The position numbers were made by a program, and so were the translations under genes. DNA of 64,000 bases, from the NCBI GenBank assembly GCA_948474755.1, contig CAOLHI010000147.1, forward strand, positions 558,001-622,000, read 5' to 3'. Within the stretch, counting starts at the first letter, position 1. Every line of letters starts with the position of its first letter. Positions 48,501 to 60,839 of this stretch are shown one piece after another. The notes beneath the pieces are model-generated. The model saw only the letters and a list, made by a program, of their open reading frames with translations, made no database searches and was not told the origin of the DNA. This DNA is from Ctenosaura bakeri (lineage: Eukaryota > Chordata > Lepidosauria > Squamata > Iguanidae).

Positions 48501-48587
48501 ATATGTTGAGACCCACTGGAAGAAGTATACCAATTCCATTCTTGCTAGCCACATTAATAGCATGGCTCACATGGCGCACATTTAGCC
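45541..48587. other. gene-free stretch
   Basis: Includes A-rich runs near 45925-45945 and a 133-codon plus-strand frame at 47671-48072, which begins MDFSVFGCLY and overlaps a minus-strand and a second plus-strand frame. I recognise no product. Purine-rich gaaaaaag repeats lie at about 47443-47477. Confidence 0.4.
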
Positions 48588-48655
48588 CAGAGCTTGGAAA
48601 ACTTATTTTCATGCACTACAGCTACCATAATCCCCCAACCAGCATAGCCAGTTGA
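48588..48655. mobile_element. half copy of the cagagcttggaa element
   Basis: Carries cagagcttggaaaacttatt, then actacagctaccataatccc and cagcatagccagttg. Only one arm is present. Confidence 0.5.
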
Positions 48656-48804
48656 ACCAAACTGAAGTTGATTTCATCCAATTTCTGCATTAGTTTGTCC
48701 TATTTCTATGTGTGAGATTCTGCCAGTCTTTGTACACACTTTGTACTGCATTTTGTAACGTAGGCCTTCTTTGCACTATATGTACATAGCATGAGCAGAG
48801 GCAC

Positions 48805-49080
48805 TAGTCAAGAAATCAGAAGGAAATCAGAATATAAAGACCTGAAAGGATAGCTATGAAGGAATTAGACAAGATCCTGAAGAGTAAAGATATACCATTG
48901 AATACCAAAGTCAGGGTCATCCATGCCATAGAATGTCCAGTTCTTGACAGGAAGAAGATCAACTCATTTGAAATGTGGTACAAACAAAAGTCCATCAACT
49001 GCCAAAAAGACAAGGTCCAAGCACAAATTAAGTCTGAACTCTCACTAGAACGCAAAGTGACAAAATCACTATACGCCAAA
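48805..49080 (+). mobile_element. BovB/RTE LINE fragment
   Basis: Corresponds to the thumb and C-terminal region: agtcaagaaatcagaagg, gctatgaaggaattagacaa, catgccatagaatgtccag and aactcatttgaaatgtggta. A 98-codon frame (48856-49152) remains open across it but lacks catalytic motifs. Confidence 0.65.
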
Positions 49081-49084
49081 ACGT

Positions 49085-49168
49085 TATGTATTACTTTGAG
49101 AGATGGAAAAAGTTGCATTTTGGATTCCATTTGGGAGAAAGATGGAGTATAAATTTCATAAATAAATA
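49085..49168 (+). repeat. L2-like LINE tail fragment
   Basis: Contains ttttggattccatttgggag, aaagatggagtataaattt and ataaataaata, a typical L2-type terminal tail. It directly follows the BovB fragment. Confidence 0.5.
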
Positions 49169-49544
49169 CTAGACTGATTCATACTTCTAGACAAACTGAA
49201 TAAATTCTTCCCTCACCTTTAGCTGCTGCCGTCTAATAGAAATACTTATCACATGCACCATACACATGTACTAAAGATCCCTGGTCCTAGAAAATGTGCT
49301 AACATTGCAGACATATGGGTTGGACTATTAAATAAGAGCATTTAATCAAGGCAAGGTTATCTGCTTGTTTACACAAGTGTTTTCCTTGTTGTCAGTGTAA
49401 TGCTTGAATTTGCTGTCAGTGATGGCCCGATTTTCAGTGATTACTTATAAAGTTGGATAGTGCTAATTTATTTTCTGGTATTGAAGATCAAGGGACACAT
49501 AAAAGACCACAGAAGCCTTCCTCATATCATGCCCTGGAACCATC
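49169..49544. other. gene-free stretch
   Basis: Non-repetitive; nothing recognised. Confidence 0.45.
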
Positions 49545-49905
49545 TTGATTTGGCAGAGATGGCCCTGATTGTCCTCTGTTTCCCATTTTTTCAGCTGCTT
49601 TTAAAATGCCCCAGTTTCTTTTTCCTCTGCCCATTTTCTCCCTTTGTCCTCAACTTACTTCAGCTGCTGCAAACTGAGTTCAAGGTGCTAAAGTAGTTTG
49701 CACTTAGTTAACTGGGGGGCCAGGAGAGAAGAGAGGTTGGAACCTTGCCCTTCACAGTAGACTCAGGCAAAAGCAAACTGTTGCAGCCTCTCCTCCTCCT
49801 TGTGTATTCTTCCTCAGTAATAACTTTTGCCATATTGACCACACTCTGATGTTGCTTGGACAGACGTGAACCTGTTTTCATCTGTGAAATGGTGGAGAGT
49901 CACAC
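49545..49905 (+). repeat. interspersed repeat family R3, copy 2
   Basis: Homologous to 25715-26065 in the same orientation along about 350 bp. See copy 1 for shared motifs. Here the middle has an extra purine-rich stretch (ggccaggagagaagagagg). Confidence 0.65.
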
Positions 49906-50333
49906 CACTTCAGAGCATTGTTCTATCAAGTTCAGAACAGTCTACAGTTCTGGGGTAGAAACTGTATACTCTGCAGGCCAACTTGTGGAAGTTTCCAATT
50001 CATCTCCCATTCTCGCCTGTTACCAAAACACAAAGATTTGGTCACAAAATGAACAAGGGACATGGCTATCCATTTTAAAGTTATTTTGTCCCCTGGCTTT
50101 TTTCTGGGCCTGAAACAGCCTTCTGGAACATGGTCTGTGGGGGTCTGGGAGTGGTGTGGAGAAAAAAGGGCCCCCTGTGGCTTCCCATCTGTGGTCTATA
50201 CAGATTGACCATGGCTTTCCAGGGCCTTAGATAGGATTCTTTCCTAGCTGTACTTTGAGTGGCAATGACTAAACGAGGAATCATTTATGCTTTGCTACTG
50301 AGCTACAGCCCCTTCCTAAGAGGATGAACAAAG

Positions 50334-50558
50334 GGTCCACTCACACTACACAATTATAGCGCCATTATTCCACTTTAAGTGTAATGGTTCCAGCCTACAG
50401 AATCCTGAAATTAGCAGTATAAGGAGGGGCATTTGGAATTCTCAAGCAGAGAGCTCTAATGCCTTACCAAACTACAAATTCCAGGATTCCACGGGATGGA
50501 AGCATGGCAATCAAAAGTAGAATAATATACGACTAAAATTGTGTAGTGTGAATGGGCC
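50334..50558. mobile_element. fold-back Harbinger-like MITE, copy D (divergent subfamily)
   Basis: 225 bp. Termini ggtccactcacactacac and gtgtagtgtgaatgggcc, flanked by AAG on both sides (50331-50333 and 50559-50561). The arms differ from those of the other copies, but the core (aaggaggggcatttggaatt, caggattccacgggatgg) is shared. It most resembles the 3.16 kb fragment. Confidence 0.75.
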
Positions 50559-50561
50559 AAG

Positions 50562-52919
50562 AGTGGAAGACCATGTTTTTGTTCTAAGCACTACTCTATT
50601 TTCTTTTTGATCCATATGAACAATAAAAATGTTAATGAAGGTAGCTGTATCCCCTCTATCAGTCTTTTTAACTGGCCCATGTTTGTCCTCTTCCCCCTGC
50701 AAAGTTACAAATTCACATGTTTATCACAGTAATAGGGGTTGTAGTGTACCTGCCCCTTCCAACCTGGGATTTGAAAGAGTGTCAAATATCTTGAAAAGGT
50801 GCATTACTAAAAATGCTTGGAACATGACCATCCAAAAAAGGAAAAAAAAACAAAACACACAAAATAGAAGCACAGAATATTCATCACAAAACACTCCTTC
50901 AGTTCTTAACCGAGGATGGTTTTTACGAGATCACTGAAGGGAAAAACCAAAGTAGCTTCATAGAAATAGTTTGTCCTCAGGCATGCTAGAAAGGAGATGC
51001 AAAGTCCTGGAAGGAGTACTACTGAACATAAAACAAAGATGTGTCATTTCTTAATAAGTTCCTCAAAACCTTTGAGTTTCACTCTGTTACCAATGACCAC
51101 ATTGTCAGGACATCTGTTTTTATATATTAATGCACAGGAAAGAACAAGCTTGCTATAAAAACCCACCCATGAGGGAAATAAAATAATATCTCAAGGTTTT
51201 CTTTCCCCTTTTTTTTAATTCGTTGGCTTTGGCAATTATAAAGAAAGACAAATTCCGAGAGGGATTCATTTTATTTCCCTTTCTAGCCCTTTCAGTTGTC
51301 CCAAAGACCTCTTTCCCACACAGGTGCAGGTTATAGTTTCCATTTTAGAAAGCTGAATAGGAAGCAGGGAGAATAACCATTCTTCAGTTTTTCTAACCAA
51401 TGGAGATAAACTTACAATTGGTTCACTTCCTGGTCATTCATAACAGTCACACGTAGTGAAAATTTAAAACAGTAAAGACATCTTGAACTTTTAAGGATGC
51501 CTGTGAAAATCTTGTAACTCTTTTCTTTGTGTGCAGTAAAATGTGCTAAGTGTAAAATATATTAGAATTAGTTCTGAAAACACACATGAGCATGCTACTT
51601 ATATAGCTGGGTTCTGACTTGAAATCCTGAAAAGATCAAAAAGGTATAGGAATAAATAGGTAAAAGATCCAAAGATTCTTCTTTGCATATAAGAAAGCAT
51701 TTTCCACTGATGCTGGCAAGTAGCAATGCAAGAGAAAAGTTAAATCAATAAAGAAAAAAAACTGCTTCTACAAGTCGAAGCACCACTACCTAAATCCTTG
51801 CACAAAACACGTAGCAGTTATTTTACTTCCTACTGATCTGTCAATCTAGTGTTGTTTTTTGAATCATGTATTCCGATGTTTAATAGTCAGGTAAGCCCAA
51901 CATAATTTATAAAGTTAGTAGTTGATTCCACCAAGACTCAGTAAAGTCTGCTGTACAAATGGGCTACATCCAGTACTGTGTGAACAGACATTCAGTTGTA
52001 CAATAGTTCTTTCTTGACCTCTCCGTACCCCTTCCTACTTCCCAAATCTGTTCTACAAGGTGCCCAAAGATGTGTGTGGGGGTGTAATTTTTTTCAGAAC
52101 ACAGCTTTAATACATGTATACTCTAAGTGGATGATTAAGTTAAGTTTTGGAACCAGTATCCCTGCCAACTGAAACTCCAAGAGGATAGATTTCACAACTT
52201 AATAGAAAGCCATATATAATATCCTCTCTGCAGTGTATGGAGATGAAGAAGAAGAGTTCCTAGAGCAGCCCTCCCTCTTGAGTATCATACAAATGCTCCA
52301 TGTCCACAGGAGTGTTCGTGGATGCAGAATCAAGGGTACTCTACCATATCCAAACATTTGAGAACCAGAAAACATACATGAAGTGGAGTATTTCTTCTGA
52401 GTAGCTCTCTGTCCTCCCTGTTTGCAAAAAAATATGTAAGCAGCCCAAATGCAGTTATGATCGATAGGGAAAATTTTTTGCTCCAGCCCTTTTATAACTT
52501 AAAAAAAATGTACATGGCAGGTGGCTGAAATTCAGGGACGCTGTTTAAAGTTCTTCAGGCAACAGTGTAAATTTCATTTTGCATGAATTCTGCAACAAAA
52601 TGTGCAAAATATCCTTGTGTCTGTCCAGGTGAGGATTAAAGTGATTAAAAGGGAAGGCATATGTAGAGTGTGTACAATTTGGTTGAGTTCTCCAGTTTTA
52701 AAGGATTCTGATGTGGTTCAGGCACAGAGTTCCTGATCATCCGGCTTCTGGATCAGCCAATTCAGTCAATTCAGAACATGCTATGGATGGCTTGGTTAGG
52801 TAAGGAACCTGGGTAACAATAATAATAATTAAAAAAGACATTTTCATCTTTGAGAGGATTCAGTAGGATATACATCCAACTGCTGCTGAATGAAGTTAGT
52901 CACTAGCAGTTTGTAGTCT
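50562..52919. other. gene-free stretch
   Basis: Non-repetitive AT-rich DNA. The block at about 51060-51340 lacks repeats and might be conserved (it includes tatattaatgcacagg and gctataaaaacccacc), but nothing firm is visible. Confidence 0.4.
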
Positions 52920-52922
52920 GAA

Positions 52923-53111
52923 GGCCTTTCCGCACTACTCTTTTACAGTGCTATTATTCCACTTTCAACATCCTACAGAATCCTGGGGTTTGCAGTTAGG
53001 AAGGGGCATTTAGAATTCTCAGCTCTTTGGCCTCAGTAAACTACAAACCCCAGACTTCCACAGGACAATGAAAGTGGAATAATAGCTATAACAGTGTAGT
53101 GCGGAAAGGCC
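52923..53111. mobile_element. fold-back Harbinger-like MITE, copy E
   Basis: Termini ggcctttccgcactac and gtagtgcggaaaggcc. Flanked by the 5-bp direct repeat ctgaa on both sides (a 3-bp TGA is also possible if the terminus is one base longer). Arms and core are as in copies A and C. Confidence 0.8.
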
Positions 53112-53163
53112 CTGAACGATGGATTTTCTCCCATTTAAAAAACAGAAAATGAGTCAACAGCTG

Positions 53164-53265
53164 AAATCCTGTTGCTTATTCTGAACTAGAGTAAACCCAT
53201 TGAATCAATAGTTGAATAGTAAGTCGACACATAGGTAAATCCCATTGGGACTAACAATAGGATTT
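53164..53265. repeat. short palindromic repeat (aatcctgttg family), copy 2
   Basis: Starts aaatcctgttg, ends caataggattt. Internal motifs cccattgaatcaatagttg and cacataggtaaatccc match the 9453-9557 copy. Confidence 0.55.
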
Positions 53266-53548
53266 AGACCAATGTAATCTGAAACTCTCATAAACTTCTG
53301 TGAGAAATGCAGAAAGACTGCACAATAAAACCCTCAACTGGAAGCACTCTCAAGCTGATGGTCCCAAAAACTGAAGACGTATTTGTGGGTTTTTTCAGTA
53401 ACTATGCTGATTCTGGCAGGTTACTAGAAAAGGGACTGAAAAGGAAACCACTACTACTGTCCTCTTCTGACAATGAGAGGTTGCAGTTGTTTAATGAATT
53501 TTAAGTTATAAGTTTTTTGAAATTATAAGAATAACATTAAATGACTTA

Positions 53549-53967
53549 GGCCCTTTCTGCAACTCACCTTTTTGCAGAGCTAGCTGTGGGGATTGTGCGA
53601 GCAGCCTCTTGCGAGAGGCTCTCGCGTTCCCGTTGATTCAGCTCTGCAGCTGCTGCCTGCTTGTGCAATAGCCCCTCCTCTTCCTTCCACAGTTCAGCCT
53701 GGGATTTTCCCAGGCTGCACTGGGGCAGGAAGCACGAGTGCTGCAGCTCCAGAGCTCTGCACACACAGCAAGTGCATGCAGGGTCCTAGAGCGATGCGCA
53801 GTCGCGCATCATTTTTGGCTCAAAGCCGAAAATGAAATAGTGCACTATCAGCGCCTGCCAGTCCCTGGAGTGTCCCGCGATTGCGAGTGCATCATGTGGA
53901 CCATTCCTCACAGTTACGCGATGCTCCAGGGGCCCTTTCACATGGCAAATGCCGTGCAAAAAGGGCC
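53549..53967. mobile_element. GC-rich Harbinger-like MITE with TTA duplication
   Basis: 419 bp. Termini ggccctttctgca and tgcaaaaagggcc. Exact TTA on both sides (53546-53548 and 53968-53970), the hallmark target duplication of PIF/Harbinger. The interior is rich in CpG (tcgcgttcccgttg, cgatgcgcagtcgcgcatc) and includes nearly palindromic segments such as gcctcttgcgagaggctctc. Short frames inside are composition artefacts. Confidence 0.8.
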
Positions 53968-54039
53968 TTAGATGAATATGTAACTTTTAAAAAGAATGTT
54001 AAGTACAACTATTAGGTTAGGAGCTGCTTGCAATAAGTG

Positions 54040-54240
54040 CAGGAATTAATTTTTATTTTATATAATAATTTTTATTTATATGTAATAATTTTTAGTTATT
54101 GATGTTTCTATTATGTATTTTGTCGTGTCTTGTTTCATGTCATTTTGTGTTATTTTGTTATGTTGGTTTTTTTAATGTTGTTTTGTTTAACAAGAAAAAC
54201 AAACAAACAAAAAAGGGCAAAAAAAAAAAAAACCCTAAAA
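54040..54240. other. AT-rich low-complexity tract
   Basis: Runs of taataatttttatttat and a T/G-rich segment, then A-rich ending in a 13-base A run. No gene. Confidence 0.6.
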
Positions 54241-54399
54241 AAAGTTTCTTAATATAGGCACCTTGTTGAAATACTGAACATTTTGACAATAATAAGAATG
54301 TGATTCTTGGTGTATTTTCTTGAAGGAAGGAGTCAGTAATTTTAGCATCTCCTTGCGGTAAGAAACTCTTCAAAAACTGAGCAGTTTGGGTCTTGTTCT

Positions 54400-54630
54400 G
54401 AAAAAAAATCACAAATGGCATTTTTATACAGAAAACAGCATTTTCTGCACAGAAAACAACACTTTTCAGAAAATAATGCTTCTCTGAAGAAATATAATTT
54501 TCTGTGCAGAAAATATTGTTTCTTGTGTAGAAAATGCTGTAGTTCAGGACTTACTCTGCACAAAGTTCACACTCTTTGGTGCAAGTAAAATATTATTTTC
54601 AGTGCAGAAAATGTTGTTTTCTGAGGAAAA
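54400..54630. repeat. degenerate ~20-bp tandem repeat (tttctgtgcagaaaa)
   Basis: About six to eight diverged units built around cagaaaacagcattttctg. Each unit is itself near-palindromic because ttttctg and cagaaaa alternate. The minus-strand frame crossing it repeats the tripeptide-like pattern CCFLCRKCCFLYK, a direct reflection of the array. Confidence 0.65.
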
Positions 54631-57600
54631 AAACACATGTAAATGTGGCTCAGAATGATTTTCAAACTGTGAAAACTGTCATCAGTCCAGATCTCTCTTT
54701 TCAGGGTTTCTTGGCACTCAAGAAATACGTTTTTCCTCCATGTTTGAATATTTTCAAATATTCTTTCTACCTCTAGACAATAGGTACATTTATTTAATCA
54801 GTTAAAATAATATTGCATTGAACAAAAAGAGTCCAATCAACTACAAGTTATCCCATTTCTGCTGGTTAACGCTTTGTTTAAATACATACTAAAATAGTTT
54901 ATCCAGGGATAGCTAAAGTTCATTAAAAGCCACATATGGTTAATTTGATTCATTGGTAATAAACAGGAAAACTGATGAGATATGGGAAATTCCTCTTCCA
55001 GTTTTTCATTAGTTTTCAAATAGGACAGAATTAAAACTGTAATCAGACTGCTCTGTTATAACTGGTGTGGCTACAGAGTACTTCATAATTTATTGCAAGA
55101 AACACAATTTTGTAATTATCACTGACCTTGCTAAGCCTTGGTGCAGAAACAAAATAATTCATTTTTAAAGTTGTCCAGGGGGTTCTCTGTTAGGTTCCAA
55201 TAATTTTTACAGATTTAATTGTAAGTCCTGACACATATTTGAAAAGATATTATATTATTGTCCACAAGGAAGTTAAAAACAGAGAGGTGTAGAACACAAA
55301 TCAAGAAAACAGAGGTTGTTTGAAACAGACAGTGCGGCAGAGTTGCATGAATTAATAACTCTTTTGATGTGTTATGTCAGTCTGTGCATACAATCTATGA
55401 CTTGAACGAGTCATTCAATGTCACCCTCAGTTATCATCATTCTAGCATTGGTAGCTGGAGCACTTCCCAAACAGTAGATTTTACAAGTAGCCTAGTCTTA
55501 CATACTAGCTAGTTTTATATAACAGTTATGCCTTTATCATCTACGCTGCAGGGGGAATAATAATTAAATTTTAGAGAAACCCACCTTTGAATGAAAGGCT
55601 CACAGGGAGTAATTATACTGAACAGAAGCCAAGGATTCCCAATGAAGATATCTAGTACAGTCATACAAAATGCTATATCAATGCACCAATGGGCCAAATT
55701 AAGATTACTGAGTGAATAATAATACCAAAATGTTCTCCTCTCCGTATATTATACTAACAAGAGATCAGGGGAGCTGAATTGTACTGATCTTTTGCCTTCG
55801 AACAGTTTTTAGATAAGGTGCTGACAGGAAGGATGAGACACTGTAGTTCCTAATCCAGAAACTCTCTGAGTATACAAATATACAGAGGCATAGGTTTACA
55901 AAAGCAAGAACTTTCCTGCGTTACCAGCTGACCATGGAAGTGGCCAGGGTTTACATGTCAGGGGTGTGGCAAATCCTCACTGGATTTTATTCCAGACTTT
56001 AAAAGAGCAGCCCAAGATACTGATCCCTTTCCCTCAAATCCAAACAGCACTTTGGAAAGATCCTTGAAAGTCTGAAATACAACCCAAACTGGATCTACTG
56101 CACCCCGGACATAAAAATCTCAAGTCACCCTTTTGTGTGTGACTGGAGCAAAGGGGAACACCTCAACCTACAGGGAGAGGCTGTGCACCCGTCTCCCACG
56201 GTCTGGTGGTTGTCTACATTTTTCAGGTACTGAACCAGAAGCCCAATCTAATTAATCATGTGAGAGAAAGGATTACAGTACTTGTAGTCAAAGGCTGCCT
56301 ATCCTAGTCTAGACTGTGGCAATAGTAATGAAGAGAGAAGTATATTTGCAGCTATGTATATCCATGAGTCTCTGGATGAGGAGAATTAGAATGTTCTCTA
56401 GAAACATTCCTGATCAGTGAAAACACCTTTTGTGTTCCACAAACAAAAGGAATTTTTGCACATCAGAAATGAATCTGGCTCTAGATGTACTATTTCATGC
56501 ACGTTTCTCTATCCTTTATTACTCTTGATTACAGCAGGGATGGATACTTTCCAGGGCTTAGTTAGAGCACATTGGCACCCAACACCATTGTAGCACGAGG
56601 CATGAACTCCATAAAGACCTTGTCTATAAGAAGAACTGTGCATTTAGGAGGTTCCCAGGAGTTTGATTCTAAACAAGATGCACAGGGAACACAGAATTTG
56701 TTTCAAAAGAAATGCTACATCCTTTTGTAGCAGCAAATTCAGCAATAGACAGGACCCTCGGTGCTTGCAAGAATGGACAGGGATGCATGAACATGAGCCA
56801 TGTATTGTCCAGCCCTGTATTACTCTGCTTAGCTCCAGAATAGCCCCGACCTTGATTGTATAATATCCTCCCACATTCCTTACCATATTGTTTAGATTTA
56901 TGAATACACCACTCAAATTACAGCACATACAAACTATGATGAATTATTTTCACAGCACCATATCTGCAGTAGTTCATTCTAAATTATAAGCAATAACAAT
57001 GAAGTCATATTTCCACATTTCCAAGTCACCGTTTTGAACATGAAATATGTTAAGAAGTTTTGTTTCTTGGTGTCTACGATTGACACTAGACTTTGTGGTA
57101 ACCTCCAACACTTTGCTGATGTCACAATGATCCACCACACTTAATATAACAGACTATTTTTCAGCATGAGACAACCAGCAGAGAGGAGACCAAGAGATCA
57201 ACAGAACCAATTTGCATCAATGATTTGTGAAAGACTACATTTTCCCCTCTTGATGGAAGGGTTAAACATATTTTCTGGGTGTTGAGCTGCATTTGTCTAT
57301 CCTGATCACCATGACTTCTCTTCTATGTAAGGTGACTTTTATGTGGAGTAATAGGGGTTGTCTGAAGGCATCCATGACAGGAAGAATTCCACTGCAGGCA
57401 TGTTTCAACAAGTAAGACTTTTTCAGGAGGTCAAACTCCAGAATTTGTTGAATGTCAGAGGACTCTTTCAGACAATTCAGTCACTTACATTTATCCACAG
57501 TTCCAGAAGAATGATTGAGCGCTTGAAAATCTATGACACTTCAGGATGAGAAAGCTATATTTCTGGACGCAGGTCACAACTGTGAATCTAAGTAATGAAT

Positions 57601-57819
57601 AATTTCAGTCTGTTTTAAGGAGGAGGAGTAGAGGAAAGTGGAGGAGGAAATCTGATAGCTTTAAGCTTCAGTACACTTTATGGTTCTGATTTATGTTTCC
57701 CTACTAATTAACATTACCAGGAAAAAAAAACATTTGGTTTGGGATATTTAAGGGGAACTCTACGGCAGTCTGTTTTCAGGAACTCCACAGTGGAGGTTCC
57801 TCGGGCCTGTCTCTACAAT
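54631..57819. other. gene-free stretch
   Basis: Non-repetitive, AT-rich. Several 60-94 codon frames without recognisable products. No repeat family identified. Confidence 0.4.
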
Positions 57820-58020
57820 GAATTACTTCCGCAAACACACAGGCCCAAAGCCTTTCTGAAGCCTTCCCCATAATCCCCAACATCTGTTCTGTGTCCAATC
57901 CTGGCCAACTGTGGGAATCTGCTGTCAGCATTAGCACAGATGAGTAAACACACAAGTGCCTGTGTCAGAAGACCCTGTGATTTCAGCTGAGAACTCCGGA
58001 CATAAAGCAAGCTTCCCATT
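57820..58020. promoter_or_regulatory. possible conserved non-coding element
   Basis: Repeat-free block with balanced composition, including gaattacttccgcaaacac, cagcattagcacagatg and gtaaacacacaagtg (forkhead-like core gtaaacac). A 68-codon minus frame is not convincing. Function is inference. Confidence 0.2.
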
Positions 58021-58509
58021 TAAACCATTTGCAATGTAAAGGAAGCACCTGTTCAGATAGGGTCCAAAATAAATTTTCCAGGACTCTTTAAAAAGAAAAG
58101 AAAAAATAGCTTGATTGACAGCACTGAATCAAGGTACAAGAAGAGTGCAAAACCATTATTAGTAACCAAGTTACATTAATAACACAAATAGGTTCCTTTC
58201 CTTTTTTCATCTCAATGCTACATACATCTCTGATCCAGGTCTGCAGCATTATAAAATATAGGAATAGTTTTATGTATGATACATTCAGAACTATAGCTGA
58301 TCCACATGTTTGGCACTACACCATAGGTAAGATGCTTGTTACATTGTAGCTGTAGCACAAATGAAAACCAATTCAATTAGTAAGCTGCAAGTCCATACCT
58401 CGTTTCTTGGGAGTAAGTGCCACTGAATTCAACAGAACCTGCTGTTAACTAGACAAGTATACGATTATTCTCTAAGGCTGTTGTATGTAGGCCACGGTTT
58501 ACATCAGAG

Positions 58510-58703
58510 GGCCTTTCCACATTATGCTGTTACAGTGCTATTATTCCACTTTCAACATCCTATGGAATCCTGGGGTTTGCAGTTTAGGGAGGAGCATTTA
58601 GAATTCAGTCAGAGAGCTCTTTGGCCTCAGTAAATTACAAACCCCAGAATTCCCCAAGATGTTGAAAATGGAATAATAGCACTGTAACAGTACAGGTGGA
58701 AAT
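58510..58703. mobile_element. fold-back Harbinger-like MITE, copy F
   Basis: Left terminus ggcctttccacattatg. The right terminus is decayed (caggtggaaatag). The core has cctggggtttgcagtttagg and taaattacaaaccccagaat. The left arm has gttacagtgctattattcc, the right arm the inverse. Confidence 0.7.
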
Positions 58704-58821
58704 AGTTTCACCTTGCAAGATAGCCAAAGCAAAGCAATACACATTTCAATAGAGGCCCAAGGGGGAAGATGTAGATAGAAGGCCCCTTTCAGAAACAGCC
58801 AGTCCACTGCCACAGTAAAAT

Positions 58822-58912
58822 CAAGAGCTTGGAAATGCTAGTGCTGAACACTGCCAGTGTTCATGCTGGCTGGAGGATTCCTGGGAGCTGTACCCCCCAA
58901 AAAGTACTTTTA
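58822..58912. mobile_element. partial copy of the cagagcttggaa element
   Basis: Carries agagcttggaaatgc, gctggctggaggattcctgg and ctgtaccccccaaaaagtac. Decayed arms. It abuts or overlaps the start of the LINE fragment at 58870. Confidence 0.4.
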
Positions 58913-59425
58913 CAATCTTGTGAGGAACTATCTCAAAGAAAGACTGTATCTCCCTATACAAGCCAATGTAAGATCTGCAGGGGAGGTTTTCCGCTTGGTC
59001 CTCCTACCTTCAGGAACACATTTGGTGAGGACATGGGAGAAAGTCTTCTTCATGGTTGCTCCCAGGCTGTGGAATTCCTTTCCACAGGATGCTAGGATGC
59101 TCCCTCTCTGTGCTTTTTTTTCTTTCTTTTTTTGTCAGCAGGTCTAGATCTTTTAACTTGGTCATGCCTTTCAGTTGTAAGTTATACAGCAGTAGTTAAT
59201 GTCAAGTGAGTATGTGGTATTTTATTTTAATGTTACTGAAATTATGCTTTAAACGTGTTTTTAGCTGTTTTAATCACAATTTTTTCACATATTGCTATTT
59301 GATTCTTTTTTAACTTTTGTAAAATGAGATTTTAATTTAAACTTGTTTTGTACTTTTTGAAGACATCTTGGATCCTATCCTGCAGGAAAAGTGAGATATA
59401 AATCCAATTAATGAGAGAAAGAACA
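58870..59425 (+). mobile_element. L2-like LINE, 3' end
   Basis: The end of the ORF2-like frame carries APRLWNSFPQDARM, the RLWNSLP-type motif close to the C-terminus of L2-like LINE proteins, preceded by NYLKERLYLPIQAN. A T-rich 3' UTR follows and ends with catcttggatcctatcctgc and agtgagatataaatcc, a typical tail. 5'-truncated, and no catalytic domain is present. Confidence 0.65.
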
Positions 59426-60839
59426 AACCCAGAATAAATAAACTCACTATGGCAAATTCTAGCACTCAACTCTCCAATGAAATTTACAAACTTTGAGCTT
59501 TCCATCTCTACTTTCTCTGTCATCTATCTTGCAGCCTAACTGGATTCTTCCCTTAAATCTGGAAGGCTTTAGAAGAAAAAAAGATCCAGTGGAGGAAAAA
59601 GTTTCAATTCCACTAAGCACGGAAGTTGGTGAAGTTATATAGGGCAGAACTGCCTGTAGAAACACTGAGGCTAATCTCAGCACATCACTTTCTTCTAGTG
59701 AGGCAGTTTTTGTTTCCTTCTTCAAGTTGCAAACCACACACACTGCTGGAAGACTGAGCAGTAGCCTAAAGCCTCTTCCCCTTCCCCCTTCTCACATCCA
59801 ACAGATACAAATTGGAAGGAGCTGGACCTACAACACCAGCCCCTGCAACCACCGGTTAATTGGATAATTCAGATTTCTTACTTCTCCACTTGCATGAGAC
59901 CTAAAACAGTATTTCAGATGCCTACTTTCTTTGCCTTTCAACTTTAATTAGACTTGCCTTAGGCTTGCAAAGATATTATATTTTTGGAAACTTATTTTTA
60001 AAAAGTATGGTTAACGCCTTCTACTGTGAGTTTTCCCACATGAGCTTAGCCTTTCAGGTTGCCCTAAGCTTTATTTCTTTGCTATTTTTGTTTACATATA
60101 CTTACAGGCAATATGGAAATAAAGTCAACATGGGTTTATAGGCAGAATGGAATTTTTTTTTTTTTTGTATAACTAGAAAAATTTGGCCTTAAAAAACATG
60201 AAGTATTGCTTGCAATACTTAAATTAATGGAGGCAGCAGCATTTTCTTCCCATGTGCTCTGCCTGATTTACAGGCTGGTTTCTTCTTCAGATTATGCATT
60301 CATTTCTTTTCCTCCCCTGGATTGTACAGTAAACTCATTTGCTATAGGCAGCTGAGGCATTATCAAAGTTTTCATTACAGTCATGAAGCTGTAAGTACCC
60401 TGCAACCACTGGGCAAAAACATACGCTTGGAGTTAAGTTAAATGTATTCCTTGCCTGTTTTTGTCAGACTGTTAAAAAGGAAGGAACTAGACCAAAAATA
60501 AAATAAAATAAAAATCTGGAATTTAAGCATACTGCAGCTGAAAGGTGGGTGATAGCAGAATAATATTTGCATGATAACACAAGTGAGTTATGCTGTTATT
60601 TTATTCAAAGGTCAAGAAAAAATCTTCAATATAAAGCACGATACGAAAAAAAGCAGAACTGCACTCTTCTTGATCAAACCACATGTTTTCTAGTAAAGAT
60701 AAAAAGATCCCAAAACTTCATCACAGTCTTTCTAAGAAGCTGACTCTTCTAAGTTCCAAGAGTGAGAGAAAGAAAGAGGGGTGAGAGAAGAAGATGATGA
60801 TTCAAGGGCAGGAGAGTGCAGAAATAGCTGGAGGAAGAT
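59426..60839. other. gene-free stretch
   Basis: Non-repetitive, with a T run at about 60151-60166. A segment with atttgcatgataacacaa (octamer-like atttgcat) at about 60565 might be regulatory, but the support is weak. Confidence 0.4.

Noticed and set aside
53564..53971. CpG-rich segment considered as a promoter island
   Set aside because: Its boundaries coincide with a transposon bearing inverted ends and TTA duplications, so the composition is that of the element. No transcript start or exon is visible.
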